From NCBI RefSeq assembly GCF_029227915.1, contig NC_079887.1:26349650-26413649 (forward strand): a stretch of DNA of 64,000 bases, written 5' to 3'. The notes under the pieces were generated by a model. It was not told the origin of the DNA, searched no databases, and saw only the letters and a program-made list of their open reading frames with translations. Within the stretch, counting starts at the first letter, position 1; every line of letters starts with the position of its first letter. Position numbers and translations under genes: made by a program. This DNA comes from Hydractinia symbiolongicarpus. Lineage: Eukaryota; Cnidaria; Hydrozoa; Anthoathecata; Hydractiniidae. Below, in pieces: positions 1 to 13,414 of this stretch.

Positions 1-39
1 CGTTTTAGTGGTGAAAAAGTAATTTAAAAAATCGTTCGG

Positions 40-3000
40 GAAATGAGTTTACTCCCTGGGTACTTTCTTTGTATACTTTTGACTATACGGGCCGAGTCTG
101 GGATTTAGGAAATCGCAGGTTTTCGTTTGCCGGCGATTAAACTGCTTTTATTCAGCGTCTCATCAAAAATGAAAACATTCTTGAAAACTACAAGTCTCAT
201 GCGTTTTAGTGGTGAAATAATAATTTAAAAAATCGTTTGGGAAATGAGTTTACTCCCTGGGTATTTCTTTGTATACTTTTGACTTTACGGGCCGAGTCCA
301 GGATTTATGGGAAATCGCACGTTTTCGTTTGCCGGCGATTAAACTTCTTTTATTCAGCGTCTCATCAAAAATGAAAACATTTTTAAAAACTACAAGTCTC
401 ATGCGTTTTAGTGGTGAAAAAGTAATTTAAAAAATCGTTCGGGAAATGAGTTTACTTCCTGGATACTTTCTTTGTATACTTTTGACTATACGGGCCAAGC
501 CCGGGATTTACGGGAAGTCGCTGGTTTTCGTTTGCCGGCGATTAAACTTCTTTTATTCATCGTCTCATCAAAAATGAAAACATTTTTGAAAACTACAAGT
601 CTCATGCGTCATGCGTTTTAGTGGTGAAAAAATAATTTAAAAAATCGTTCGGGAAATGAGAGGTTACTCCCCGTGTACTTTCTTTGTATACTTTTGACTA
701 TACGGGCCAAGCCGGGATTTACGGGAAATCGCGGGTTTTCCTTTGCCGGCGATTAAACTTCTTTTATTCAGCGTCTCATCAAAAATGAAAACATTCTTAA
801 AAACTACAAGTCTCATGCGTTTTAGTGGTGAAATAATAATTTAAAAAATCGTTTGGGAAATGAGTTTACTCCCTGGGTACTTCCTTTGTATACTTTTGAC
901 TATACGGGCCAAGGCCGGGATTTACGGGAAGTCGCGGGTTTTCGTTTGCCGGCGATTAAACTTCTTTTATTCAGCGTCTCATCAAAAATGAAAACATTTT
1001 TAAAAACTACAAGTCTCATGCGTTTTAGTGGTGAAAAAATAATTTAAAAAATCGTTCGGGAAATGAGTTTACTCACTGGGTACTTTCTTTGTATACATTT
1101 GACTATACGGGCCGAGTCCGGGATTTACGGGAAATCGCGGGTTTTCGTTTGCCGGCGAATAAACTTCTTTTATTCAGCGTCTGGTCAAAAATGAAAACAT
1201 TTTTAAAAACTACAAGTCTTATGCGTTTTAGTGGTGAAAAAATAATTTAAAAAATCGTTCTGGAAATGAGTTTACTCCCTGGGTACTTTCTTTGTATACT
1301 TTGACTATACGGGCCGAATCCAGGATTTAGGGAAATCGCAGGTTTTTGTTTGCCGGCGATTAAACTGCTTTTATTCAGCGTCTCATCAAAAATAAAAACA
1401 TTTTTAAAAACTACAAGTCTCATGCGTTTTAGTGGTGAAAAAATAATTTAAAAAATCGTTCGGGAAATGAGTTTACTCCCTGGGTACTTTCTTTGTATAC
1501 TTTTGACTATACGGGCCAAGCCCCGGATTTACGGGAAAACGCGGGATTTCATTTGCCGGCGATTAAACCTCTTTCATTAAGCGTGTCATCAAAAATGAAA
1601 ACATTTTTGAAAACTACAAGTCTCATGCGTTTTAGTGGTGAAAAAATAATTTAAAAAATCGTTCGGGAAATGAGTTTACTCCCTGGGTACTTTCTTTGTA
1701 TACTTTTGACTATATGGGCCAAGCCGGGATTTACGGGAAATCGCGGGTTTTCGTTTGCCGGCGATTAAACTGCTTTTATTCTGCGTCTCATCAAAAATGA
1801 AAACATTTTTGAAAACTACAAGTCTCATGCGTTTAAGTTTTGAAAAAAAAAATTAAAAAATCGTTCAGGAAATGAGTTTACTCCCTGGGTACTTTCTTTG
1901 TATACATTCGACTATACGGGGCAAGCCCTGGATATACAAGAAAACGCGGGATATCGTTTGCCGGCAATTAAACCTCTTTCATTAAGCGTCTCATCAAAAA
2001 TGAAAACATTTTTGAAAACTACAAGTCTCATGCGTTTTAGTGGTGAAAAAATAATTCAAAAAATCGTTCGGGAAATGAGTTTACTCCCTGGGTACTTTCT
2101 TTGTATACTTTTGACTATACGGGCCGAGTCCGGGATTTACGGGAAATCGCGGATTTTCGTTTGCCGGCGATTAAACTTCCTTTATTCAGCGTCCCATCAA
2201 ATGTGAAAATATTTTTGAAAACTACAAGTCTCATGCGTTTAGTGGTAAAAAAAAATATAAAAAATCGTTCGGGAAATGAGTTTACTCCCTGGGTACTTTC
2301 TTTGTATACTTTTGACTATACGGGCCAAGCCCGGGATTACGGGAAATCGCGGATTTTCGTTTGCCGGCGATTAAACTTCTTTTATTCAGCGTCTCATCAA
2401 AAGTGAAAACATTTTTAAAAACTACAAGTCTTATGCGTTTTAGTGGTGAAAAAGTAATTGAAAAAATCGTTCTGGAAATGAGTTTACTCCCTGGGTACTT
2501 TCTTTGTATACTTTTGACTATACGGGCCGAGTCCGGGATTTAGGGAAATCGCAGGTTTTCGTTTGCCGGCGATTAAACTGGTTTTATTCAGCGTCTCATC
2601 AAAAATGAAAACATTCTTGAAAACTACAAGTCTCATGCGTTTTAGTGGTGAAATAATAATTTAAAAAATCGTTTGGGAAATGAGTTTACTCCCTGGGTAC
2701 TTTCTTTGTATACTTTTGACTATACGGGCCGAGTCCCGGATTTTCGGGAAATCGCAGGTTTTCGTTTGCCGGCGATTAAACTTCTTTTATTCAGCGTCTC
2801 ATCAAAAATGAAAACATTTTTAAAAACTGCAAGTCTCATGCGTTTTAGTGGTGAAAAAGTAATTTAAAAAATCGTTCGGGAAATGAGTTTACTCCCTGGG
2901 TACTTTCTTTGTATACTTTTGACTATACGGGCCGAGTCTGGGATTTAGGAAATCGCAGGTTTTCGTTTGCCGGCGATTAAACTGCTTTTATTCAGCGTCT

Positions 3001-3889
3001 CATCAAAAATAAAAACATTTTTGAAAACTAAAATTCTCATGCGTTTTAGTGGTGAAAAAATAATTTAAAAAATCGTTCGGGAAATGAGTTTACTCCCTGG
3101 GTACTTTCTTTGTATACTTTTGACTATACGGCCAAGCCGGGATTTAGGGGAAATCGCGGGTTTTCGTTTGCCGGCGATTAGACTTCTTTTATTCAGCGTC
3201 TCATCAAAAATGAAAACATTTTTAAAAACTACAAGTCTTATGCGTTTTAGTGGTGAAAAAATAATTTAAAAAATCGTTCTGGAAATGAGTTTACTCTCAG
3301 GGTACTTTCTTTGTATACATTCGATTATACGTGCCAAGCCCTGGATTTACAGGAAATCGCGGGTTTTCGTTTGCCGGCGATTAAACTGCTTTTATTCAGC
3401 GTCTCATCAAAAATGAAAACATTCTTGAAAACTACAAGTCTCATGCGTTTTAGTGGTGAAATAATAATTTAAAAAATCGTTTGGGAAATGAGTTTACTCC
3501 CTGGGTATTTCTTTGTATACTTTTGACTTTACGGGCCGAGTCCAGGATTTACGGGAAATCGCAGGTTTTCGTTTGCCGGCGATTAAACTTCTTTTATTCA
3601 GCGTCTCATCAAAAATGAAAACATTTTTAAAAACTACAAGTCTTATGCGTTTTAGTGGTGAAAAAGTAATTTAAAAAATCGTTCGGGAAATGAGTTTACT
3701 TCCTGGGTACTTTCTTTGTATACTTTTGACTATACGGGCCAAGCCCGGGATTTACGGGAAGTCGCTGGTTTTCGTTTGCCGGCGATTAAACTTCTTTTAT
3801 TCAGCGTCTCATCAAAAATGAAAACATTTTTAAAAACTGCAAGTCTCATGCGTTTTAGTGGTGAAAAAGTAATTTAAAAAATCGTTCGG
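40..3889 (+). repeat. HOR I, copy 1 (19 monomers, about 3850 bp)
   Basis: The order of monomer variants from 40 repeats from 3890 and again from 7131. Diagnostic marks are CTTTACGGGCC with GGGTATTTCTTTG (near 257), a 7-bp tandem duplication CATGCGT x2 (near 604), ACTCACTGGG (near 1072), CATTTGCCGG (near 1550) and GGATATACAAG (near 1930). Copy 1 differs from the others by GAGAGGTTACT near 658, which is 2 bases longer. It carries the three monomers at about 953-1559 that copy 2 lacks. Confidence 0.88.
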
Positions 3890-6800
3890 GAAATGAGTTT
3901 ACTCCCTGGGTACTTTCTTTGGATACTTTTGACTATACGGGCCGAGTCTGGGATTTAGGAAATCGCAGGTTTTCGTTTGCCGGCGATTAAACTGCTTTTA
4001 TTCAGCGTCTCATCAAAAATGAAAACATTCTTGAAAACTACAAGTCTCATGCGTTTTAGTGGTGAAATAATAATTTAAAAAATCGTTTGGGAAATGAGTT
4101 TACTCCCTGGGTATTTCTTTGTATACTTTTGACTTTACGGGCCGAGTCCAGGATTTACGGGAAATCGCAGGTTTTCGTTTGCCGGCGATTAAACTTCTTT
4201 TATTCAGCGTCTCATCAAAAATGAAAACATTTTTAAAAACTACAAGTCTCATGCGTTTTAGTGGTGAAAAAGTAATTTAAAAAATCGTTCGGGAAATGAG
4301 TTTACTTCCTGGATACTTTCTTTGTATACTTTTGACTATACGGGCCAAGCCCGGGATTTACGGGAAGTCGCTGGTTTTCGTTTGCCGGCGATTAAACTTC
4401 TTTTATTCATCGTCTCATCAAAAATGAAAACATTTTTGAAAACTACAAGTCTCATGCGTCATGCGTTTTAGTGGTGAAAAAATAATTTAAAAAATCGTTC
4501 GGGAAATGAGTTTACTCCCCGTGTACTTTCTTTGTATACTTTTGACTATACGGGCCAAGCCGGGATTTACGGGAAATCGCGGGTTTTCCTTTGCCGGCGA
4601 TTAAACTTCTTTTATTCAGCGTCTCATCAAAAATGAAAACATTCTTAAAAACTACAAGTCTCATGCGTTTTAGTGGTGAAATAATAATTTAAAAAATCGT
4701 TTGGGAAATGAGTTTACTCCCTGGGTACTTCCTTTGTATACTTTTGACTATACGGGCCAAGGCCGGGATTTACGGGAAGTCGCGGGTTTTCGTTTGCCGG
4801 CGATTAAACCTCTTTCATTAAGCGTGTCATCAAAAATGAAAACATTTTTGAAAACTACAAGTCTCATGCGTTTTAGTGGTGAAAAAATAATTTAAAAAAT
4901 CGTTCGGGAAATGAGTTTACTCCCTGGGTACTTTCTTTGTATACTTTTGACTATATGGGCCAAGCCGGGATTTACGGGAAATCGCGGGTTTTCGTTTGCC
5001 GGCGATTAAACTGCTTTTATTCTGCGTCTCATCAAAAATGAAAACATTTTTGAAAACTACAAGTCTCATGCGTTTAAGTTTTGAAAAAAAAAATTAAAAA
5101 ATCGTTCAGGAAATGAGTTTACTCCCTGGGTACTTTCTTTGTATACATTCGACTATACGGGGCAAGCCCTGGATATACAAGAAAACGCGGGATATCGTTT
5201 GCCGGCAATTAAACCTCTTTCATTAAGCGTCTCATCAAAAATGAAAACATTTTTGAAAACTACAAGTCTCATGCGTTTTAGTGGTGAAAAAATAATTCAA
5301 AAAATCGTTCGGGAAATGAGTTTACTCCCTGGGTACTTTCTTTGTATACTTTTGACTATACGGGCCGAGTCCGGGATTTACGGGAAATCGCGGATTTTCG
5401 TTTGCCGGCGATTAAACTTCCTTTATTCAGCGTCCCATCAAATGTGAAAATATTTTTGAAAACTACAAGTCTCATGCGTTTAGTGGTAAAAAAAAATATA
5501 AAAAATCGTTCGGGAAATGAGTTTACTCCCTGGGTACTTTCTTTGTATACTTTTGACTATACGGGCCAAGCCCGGGATTACGGGAAATCGCGGATTTTCG
5601 TTTGCCGGCGATTAAACTTCTTTTATTCAGCGTCTCATCAAAAGTGAAAACATTTTTAAAAACTACAAGTCTTATGCGTTTTAGTGGTGAAAAAGTAATT
5701 GAAAAAATCGTTCTGGAAATGAGTTTACTCCCTGGGTACTTTCTTTGTATACTTTTGACTATACGGGCCGAGTCCGGGATTTAGGGAAATCGCAGGTTTT
5801 CGTTTGCCGGCGATTAAACTGGTTTTATTCAGCGTCTCATCAAAAATGAAAACATTCTTGAAAACTACAAGTCTCATGCGTTTTAGTGGTGAAATAATAA
5901 TTTAAAAAATCGTTTGGGAAATGAGTTTACTCCCTGGGTACTTTCTTTGTATACTTTTGACTATACGGGCCGAGTCCCGGATTTTCGGGAAATCGCAGGT
6001 TTTCGTTTGCCGGCGATTAAACTTCTTTTATTCAGCGTCTCATCAAAAATGAAAACATTTTTAAAAACTGCAAGTCTCATGCGTTTTAGTGGTGAAAAAG
6101 TAATTTAAAAAATCGTTCGGGAAATGAGTTTACTCCCTGGGTACTTTCTTTGTATACTTTTGACTATACGGGCCGAGTCTGGGATTTAGGAAATCGCAGG
6201 TTTTCGTTTGCCGGCGATTAAACTGCTTTTATTCAGCGTCTCATCAAAAATAAAAACATTTTTGAAAACTAAAATTCTCATGCGTTTTAGTGGTGAAAAA
6301 ATAATTTAAAAAATCGTTCGGGAAATGAGTTTACTCCCTGGGTACTTTCTTTGTATACTTTTGACTATACGGCCAAGCCGGGATTTAGGGGAAATCGCGG
6401 GTTTTCGTTTGCCGGCGATTAGACTTCTTTTATTCAGCGTCTCATCAAAAATGAAAACATTTTTAAAAACTACAAGTCTTATGCGTTTTAGTGGTGAAAA
6501 AATAATTTAAAAAATCGTTCTGGAAATGAGTTTACTCTCAGGGTACTTTCTTTGTATACATTCGATTATACGTGCCAAGCCCTGGATTTACAGGAAATCG
6601 CGGGTTTTCGTTTGCCGGCGATTAAACTGCTTTTATTCAGCGTCTCATCAAAAATGAAAACATTCTTGAAAACTACAAGTCTCATGCGTTTTAGTGGTGA
6701 AATAATAATTTAAAAAATCGTTTGGGAAATGAGTTTACTCCCTGGGTATTTCTTTGTATACTTTTGACTTTACGGGCCGAGTCCAGGATTTACGGGAAAT

Positions 6801-7130
6801 CGCAGGTTTTCGTTTGCCGGCGATTAAACTTCTTTTATTCAGCGTCTCATCAAAAATGAAAACATTTTTAAAAACTACAAGTCTTATGCGTTTTAGTGGT
6901 GAAAAAGTAATTTAAAAAATCGTTCGGGAAATGAGTTTACTTCCTGGGTACTTTCTTTGTATACTTTTGACTATACGGGCCAAGCCCGGGATTTACGGGA
7001 AGTCGCTGGTTTTCGTTTGCCGGCGATTAAACTTCTTTTATTCAGCGTCTCATCAAAAATGAAAACATTTTTAAAAACTGCAAGTCTCATGCGTTTTAGT
7101 GGTGAAAAAGTAATTTAAAAAATCGTTCGG
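3890..7130 (+). repeat. HOR I, copy 2 (16 monomers, 3241 bp; three-monomer deletion)
   Basis: It aligns with copy 1 at an offset of about 3850 on its left and 3241 from about 4810 onward. The change falls at about 4800-4815, where a monomer that starts like the one at 853 switches to CCTCTTTCATTAAGCGTGTC, which in copy 1 belongs to a monomer three places later. This is a 607-bp deletion (three monomers) with a chimeric monomer at the joint, as expected from exchange between misaligned repeats. It shares GGATAC (near 3921) with copy 3, so copies 2 and 3 look closer there than either is to copy 1. Confidence 0.88.
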
Positions 7131-8957
7131 GAAATGAGTTTACTCCCTGGGTACTTTCTTTGGATACTTTTGACTATACGGGCCGAGTCTGGGATTTAGG
7201 AAATCGCAGGTTTTCGTTTGCCGGCGATTAAACTGCTTTTATTCAGCGTCTCATCAAAAATGAAAACATTCTTGAAAACTACAAGTCTCATGCGTTTTAG
7301 TGGTGAAATAATAATTTAAAAAATCGTTTGGGAAATGAGTTTACTCCCTGGGTATTTCTTTGTATACTTTTGACTTTACGGGCCGAGTCCAGGATTTACG
7401 GGAAATCGCAGGTTTTCGTTTGCCGGCGATTAAACTTCTTTTATTCAGCGTCTCATCAAAAATGAAAACATTTTTAAAAACTACAAGTCTCATGCGTTTT
7501 AGTGGTGAAAAAGTAATTTAAAAAATCGTTCGGGAAATGAGTTTACTTCCTGGATACTTTCTTTGTATACTTTTGACTATACGGGCCAAGCCCGGGATTT
7601 ACGGGAAGTCGCTGGTTTTCGTTTGCCGGCGATTAAACTTCTTTTATTCATCGTCTCATCAAAAATGAAAACATTTTTGAAAACTACAAGTCTCATGCGT
7701 CATGCGTTTTAGTGGTGAAAAAATAATTTAAAAAATCGTTCGGGAAATGAGTTTACTCCCCGTGTACTTTCTTTGTATACTTTTGACTATACGGGCCAAG
7801 CCGGGATTTACGGGAAATCGCGGGTTTTCCTTTGCCGGCGATTAAACTTCTTTTATTCAGCGTCTCATCAAAAATGAAAACATTCTTAAAAACTACAAGT
7901 CTCATGCGTTTTAGTGGTGAAATAATAATTTAAAAAATCGTTTGGGAAATGAGTTTACTCCCTGGGTACTTCCTTTGTATACTTTTGACTATACGGGCCA
8001 AGGCCGGGATTTACGGGAAGTCGCGGGTTTTCGTTTGCCGGCGATTAAACTTCTTTTATTCAGCGTCTCATCAAAAATGAAAACATTTTTAAAAACTACA
8101 AGTCTCATGCGTTTTAGTGGTGAAAAAATAATTTAAAAAATCGTTCGGGAAATGAGTTTACTCACTGGGTACTTTCTTTGTATACTTTTGACTATACGGG
8201 CCGAGTCCGGGATTTACGGGAAATCGCGGGTTTTCGTTTGCCGGCGAATAAACTTCTTTTATTCAGCGTCTGATCAAAAATGAAAACATTTTTAAAAACT
8301 ACAAGTCTTATGCGTTTCAGTGGTGAAAAAATAATTTAAAAAATCGTTCTGGAAATGAGTTTACTCCCTGGGTACTTTCTTTGTATACTTTGACTATACG
8401 GGCCGAGTCCAGGATTTAGGGAAATCGCAGGTTTTTGTTTGCCGGCGATTAAACTGCTTTTATTCAGCGTCTCATCAAAAATGAAAACATTTTTGAAAAC
8501 TACAAGTCTCATGCGTTTTAGTGGTGAAAAAATAATTTAAAAAGTCGTTCGGGAAATGAGTTTACTCCCTGGGTACTTTCTTTGTATACTTTTGACTATA
8601 CGGGCCAAGCCCCGGATTTACGGGAAAACGCGGGATTTCATTTGCCGGCGATTAAACCTCTTTCATTAAGCGTGTCATCAAAAATGAAAACATTTTTGAA
8701 AACTACAAGTCTCATGCGTTTTTGTGGTGAAAAAATAATTTAAAAAATCGTTCGGGAAATGAGTTTACTCCCTGGGTACTTTCTTTGTATACTTTTGACT
8801 ATACGGGTCAAGCCGGGATTTACGGGAAATCGCTGGTTTTCGTTTGCCGGCGATTAAACTGCTTTTATTCAGCGTCTCATCAAAAATGAAAACATTTTTG
8901 AAAACTACAAGTCTCATGCGTTTTAGTGGTGAAAAAATAATTTAAAAACTCGTTCGG
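7131..8957 (+). repeat. HOR I, copy 3 (partial, 9 monomers)
   Basis: It follows copy 2 at 3241 bp and copy 1 at about 7090 bp. It keeps the three monomers missing from copy 2 (ACTCACTGGG near 8161, CTTTGACTATACGG near 8386, CATTTGCCGG near 8640), so the 19-monomer form is the likely older one. It has more private changes towards its right end, such as GTTTTTGTGGTG near 8717 and GGGTCAAGCC near 8806. After about 8957 the monomer order no longer matches HOR I and passes into HOR II. Confidence 0.8.
7682..7710. repeat. 7-bp tandem duplication CATGCGT x2 marking one monomer class
   Basis: The monomer from 7534 to 7743 is 210 bp because CATGCGT is present twice in a row. The same mark occurs near 604 and 4454, once per HOR I copy and nowhere else I could see. 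It must predate the amplification of HOR I. Confidence 0.85.
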
Positions 8958-9971
8958 GAAATGAGTTTACTCCCTGGGTACTTTCTTTGTATACTTTGGA
9001 CTATACGGGCCAAGCCGGGATTTACGGGAAATCGCGGGTTTTCGTTTGCCGGCGATTAAACTTCTTTTATTCAGCGTCTCATCAAAAATGAAAACATTTT
9101 TAAAAACTACAAGTCTAATGCGTTTTAGTGGTGAAAAAATAATTTAAAAAATCGTTCTGGAAATGTGTTTACTCACAGGATACTTTCTTTGTATACTTTT
9201 GACTATACGGGCCGAGTCCGGGATTTACGGAAAATCGCGGATTTTCGTTTGCCGGCGATTAAACTTCTTTTATTCAGCGTCTCATCAAAAATGAAAACAT
9301 TTTTAAAAACTACAAGGCTGATGCGTTTTAGTGGTGAAAAAATAATTTAAAAAATCGTTCTGGAAATGAGTTTACTCACAGGGTACTTTCTTTGTATACA
9401 TTCGACTATACGGGCCAAGCCCAGGATTTACGGGAAATCGCGGGTTTTCGTTTTCCGGCGATTAAACCTCTTTCATTAGGCGTCTCATCAAAAATGAAAA
9501 CATTTTTAAAAACTACAAGTCTCATGCGTTTTAGTGGTGAAAAAAAAATTTAAAAAATCGTTCGGGAAATGAGTTTACTCCCTGGGTACTTTCTTTGTAT
9601 ACATTTGACTATACGGGCCAAGCCCCGGATTTACGGGAAAACGCGGGATTTCGTTTGCCGGCGATTAAACCTCTTTCATTAAGCGTCTCATCAAAAATGA
9701 AAACATTTTTGAAAACTACAAGTCTCATGGGCTTTAGTGGTGAAAAAATAATTTAAAAAATCGTTCTGGAAATGTGTTTACTCACAGGATACTTTCTTTG
9801 TATACTTTTGACTATACGGGCCGAGTCCGGGATTTACGGAAAATCGCGGATTTTCGTTTGCCGGCGATTAAACTGCTTTTATTCAGCGTCTCATCAAAAA
9901 TGAAAACATTTTTGAAAACTACAAGTCTCATGCGTTTTAGTGGTGAAAAAATAATTTAAAAAATCGTTCGG
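8553..9971 (+). repeat. HOR II, leading partial copy (7 monomers, overlaps end of HOR I)
   Basis: Monomers here match 11792 onward at an offset of 3239: GCCCCGG with CATTTGCCGG (near 8607), AACTCGTTCGG (near 8947), GTGTTTACTCACAGGATAC (near 9165), GTTTTCCGGCG with CATTAGGCG (near 9450) and ATGGGCTTTAGTGG (near 9727). The first two or three monomers are also interpretable as HOR I, so the two higher-order families share an ancestor. The last monomer (9769-9971) is chimeric: its left half copies the monomer at 9160, its right half is a type A/B tail. Confidence 0.75.
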
Positions 9972-12900
9972 GAAATGAGTTTACTCCCTGGGTACTTTCT
10001 TTGTATACTTTTGACTATACGGGCCAAGCCCCGGATTTACGGGAAAACACGGGATTTCATTTGCCGGCGATTAAACCTCTTTCATTAAGCGTGTCATCAA
10101 AAATGAAAACATTTTTGAAAACTACAAGTCTCATGCGTTTTAGTGGTGAAAAAATAATTTAAAAATCGTTCGGGAAATGAGTTTACTCCCTGGGTACTTT
10201 CTTCGTATACTTTTGGCTATACGGGCCAAGCCGGGATTTACGGGAAATCGCGGGTTTTCGTTTGCCGGCGATTAAACTGCTTTTATTCAGCGTCTCATCA
10301 AAAATGAAAACATTTTTGAAAACTACAAGTCTCATGCGTTTTAGTGGTGAAAAAATAATTTAAAAACTCGTTCGGGAAATGAGTTTACTCCCTGGGTACT
10401 TTCTTTGTATACTTTTGACTATACGGGCCAAGCCGGGATTTACGGGAAATCGCGGATTTTCGTTTGCCGGCGATTAAACTTCTTTTATACAGCGTCCCAT
10501 CAAAAATGAAAACATTTTTGAAAAATAAAATTCTCATGCGTTTTAGTGGTGAAAAAATAATTTAAAAAATCGTTCGGGAATTGAGTTTACTCCCTGGGTA
10601 CTTTCTTTGTATACTTTTGACTATACGGGCCGAGTCCGGGATTTACGGGAAATCGCGGATTTTCGTTTGCCGGCGATTAAACTTCTTTTATACAGCGTCC
10701 CATCAAATATGAAAATATTTTTGAAAACTACAAGTCTCATGCGTTTAGTGGTAAAAAAATAATATAAAAAATCGTTCGGGAAATGAGTTTACTCCCTGGG
10801 TACTTTCTTTGTATACTTTTGACTATACGGGCCAAGCCCGGGATTTACGGGAAATCGCGGGTTTTCGTTTGCCGGCGATTAAACTTCTTTTATTCAGCGT
10901 CTCATCAAAAATGAAAACATTTTTAAAAACTACAAGTCTTATGCGTTTTAGTGGTGAAAAAATATTTTAAAAAATCGTTCTGGAAATGAGTTTACTCCCT
11001 GGGTACTTTTTTGTATACTTTTGACTATACGGGCCGAGTCCAGGATTTACGGGAAATCGCAGGTTTTCGTTTGCCGGCGATTAAACTTCTTTTATTCAGC
11101 GTCTCATCAAAAATAAAAACATTTTTAAAAACTACAAGTCTCATGCGTTTTAGTGGTAAAATAATAATTTAAAAATTCGTTTGGGAAATGAGTTTACTCC
11201 CTGGGTACTTTCTTTGTATACTTTTGACTATACGGGCCGAGTCCAGGATTTACGGGAAATCGCAGGTTTTCGTTTGCCGGCGATTAAACTTCTTTTATTC
11301 AGCGTCTCATCAAAAATGAAAACATTTTTAAAAACTACAAGTCTTATGCGTTTTAGTGGTGAAAATATAATTTAAAAAATTGTTCTGGAAATGAGTTTAC
11401 TCTCAGGGTACTTTCTTTGTATACATTCGACTATACGTGCCAAGCCCGGGATTTACGGGAAATCGCGGGTTTTCGTTTGCCGGCGATTAAACTGCTTTTA
11501 TTCAGCGTTCACAAAAATGAAAACATTCTTGAAAACTACAAGTCTCATGCGTTTTAGTGGTGAAATAATAATTTAAAAAATCGTTTGGGAAATGAGTTTA
11601 CTCCCTGGGTACTTTCTTTGTATACTTTTGACTATACGGGCCGAGTCCAGGATTTGCGGGAAATCGCAGGTTTTTGTTTGCCGGCGATTAAACTTCTTTT
11701 ATTCAGCGTCCCATCAGAAATGAAAACATTTTTAAAAACTACAAGTTTCATGCGTTTTGGTGGTGAAAAAATAATTTAAAAAATCGTTCGGGAAATGAGT
11801 TTACTCCCTGGGTACTTTCTTTGTATACTTTTGACTATACGGGCCAAGCCCCGGATTTACGGGAAAACGCGGGATTTCATTTGCCGGCGATTAAACCTCT
11901 TTCATTAAGCGTGTCATCAAAAATGAAAACATTTTTGAAAACTACAAGTCTCATGCGTTTTAGTGGTGAAAAAATAATTTAAAAAATCGTTCGGGAAATG
12001 AGTTTACTCCCTGGGTACTTTCTTTGTATACTTTTGACTATACGGGCAAAGCCGGGATTTACGGGAAATCGCGGGTTTTCGTTTGCCGGCGATTAAACTG
12101 CTTTTATTCAGCGTCTCATCAAAAATGAAAACATTTTTGAAAACTACAAGTCTCATGCGTTTTAGTGGTGAAAAAATAATTTAAAAACTCGTTCGGGAAA
12201 TGAGTTTACTCCCTGGGTACTTTCTTTGTATACTTTTGACTATACGGGCCAAGCCGGGATTTACGGGAAATCGCGGGTTTTCGTTTGCCGGCGATTAAAC
12301 TTCTTTTATTCAGCGTCTCATCAAAAATGAAAACATTTTTAAAAACTACAAGTCTGATGCGTTTTAGTGGTGAAAAAATAATTTAAAAAATCGTTCTGGA
12401 AATGTGTTTACTCACAGGATACTTTCTTTGTATACTTTTGACTATACGGGCCGAGTCCGGGATTTACGGAAAATCGCGGATTTTCGTTTGCCGGCGATTA
12501 AACTTCTTTTATTCAGCGTCTCATCAAAAATGAAAACATTTTTAAAAACTACAAGACTGATGCGTTTTAGTGGTGAAAAAATAATTTAAAAAATCGTTCT
12601 GGAAATGAGTTTACTCACAGGGTACTTTCTTTGTATACATTCGACTATACGGGCCAAGCCCAGGATTTACGGGAAATCGCGGGTTTTCGTTTTCCGGCGA
12701 TTAAACCTCTTTCATTAGGCGTCTCATCAAAAATGAAAACATTTTTAAAAACTACAAGTCTCATGCGTTTTAGTGGTGAAAAAAAAATTTAAAAAATCGT
12801 TCGGGAAATGAGTTTACTCCCTGGGTACTTTCTTTGTATACATTTGACTATACGGGCCAAGCCCCGGATTTACGGGAAAACGCGGGATTTCGTTTGCCGG

Positions 12901-13414
12901 CGATTAAACCTCTTTCATTAAGCGTCTCATCAAAAATGAAAACATTTTTGAAAACTACAAGTCTCATGGGCTTTAGTGGTGAAAAAATAATTTAAAAAAT
13001 CGTTCGGGAAATGAGTTTACTCCCTGGGTACTTTCTTTGTATACTTTTGACTATACGGGCCGAGTCCGGTATTTACGGGAAATCGCAGATTTTCGTTTGC
13101 CGGCGATTAAACTTCTTTTATACAGCGTCCCATCAAAAATGAAAACATTTTTAAAAACTACAAGTCTTATGCGTTTTAGTGGTGAAAAAATAATTTAAAA
13201 AATCGTTCGGGAATTGAGTTTACTCCCTGGGTACTTTCTTTGTATACTTTTGACTATACGGGCCGAGTCCGGGATTTACGGGAAATCGCGGATTTTCGTT
13301 TGCCGGCGATTAAACCTCTTTCATTAGGCGTCTCATCAAAAATGAAAACATTTTTAAAAACTACAAGTCTCATGCGTTTTAGTGGTGAAAAAAAAAATTT
13401 AAAAAATCGTTCGG
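9972..13414 (+). repeat. HOR II, copy 1 (17 monomers, 3443 bp)
   Basis: Its variants recur at a constant offset of 3443: TTTCTTCGTATAC near 10198 and 13641; GAATTGAG near 10578 and 14022; TACTTTTTTGTATAC near 11005 and 14448; CAGCGTTCACAAAA near 11503 and 14946; GATTTGCGGG near 11652 and 15095; CACAGGATAC near 12413 and 15856. The absence of indels between the copies at this scale indicates a recent duplication. Confidence 0.92.

Noticed and set aside
11181-11375. Recurrent 60-64 codon open frames, many copies
   Set aside because: They recur only because the monomer recurs. Most begin at TTG or GTG and all stop at the same TAA near ATAATTTAA. No domain, ribosome-site pattern or codon bias is seen.
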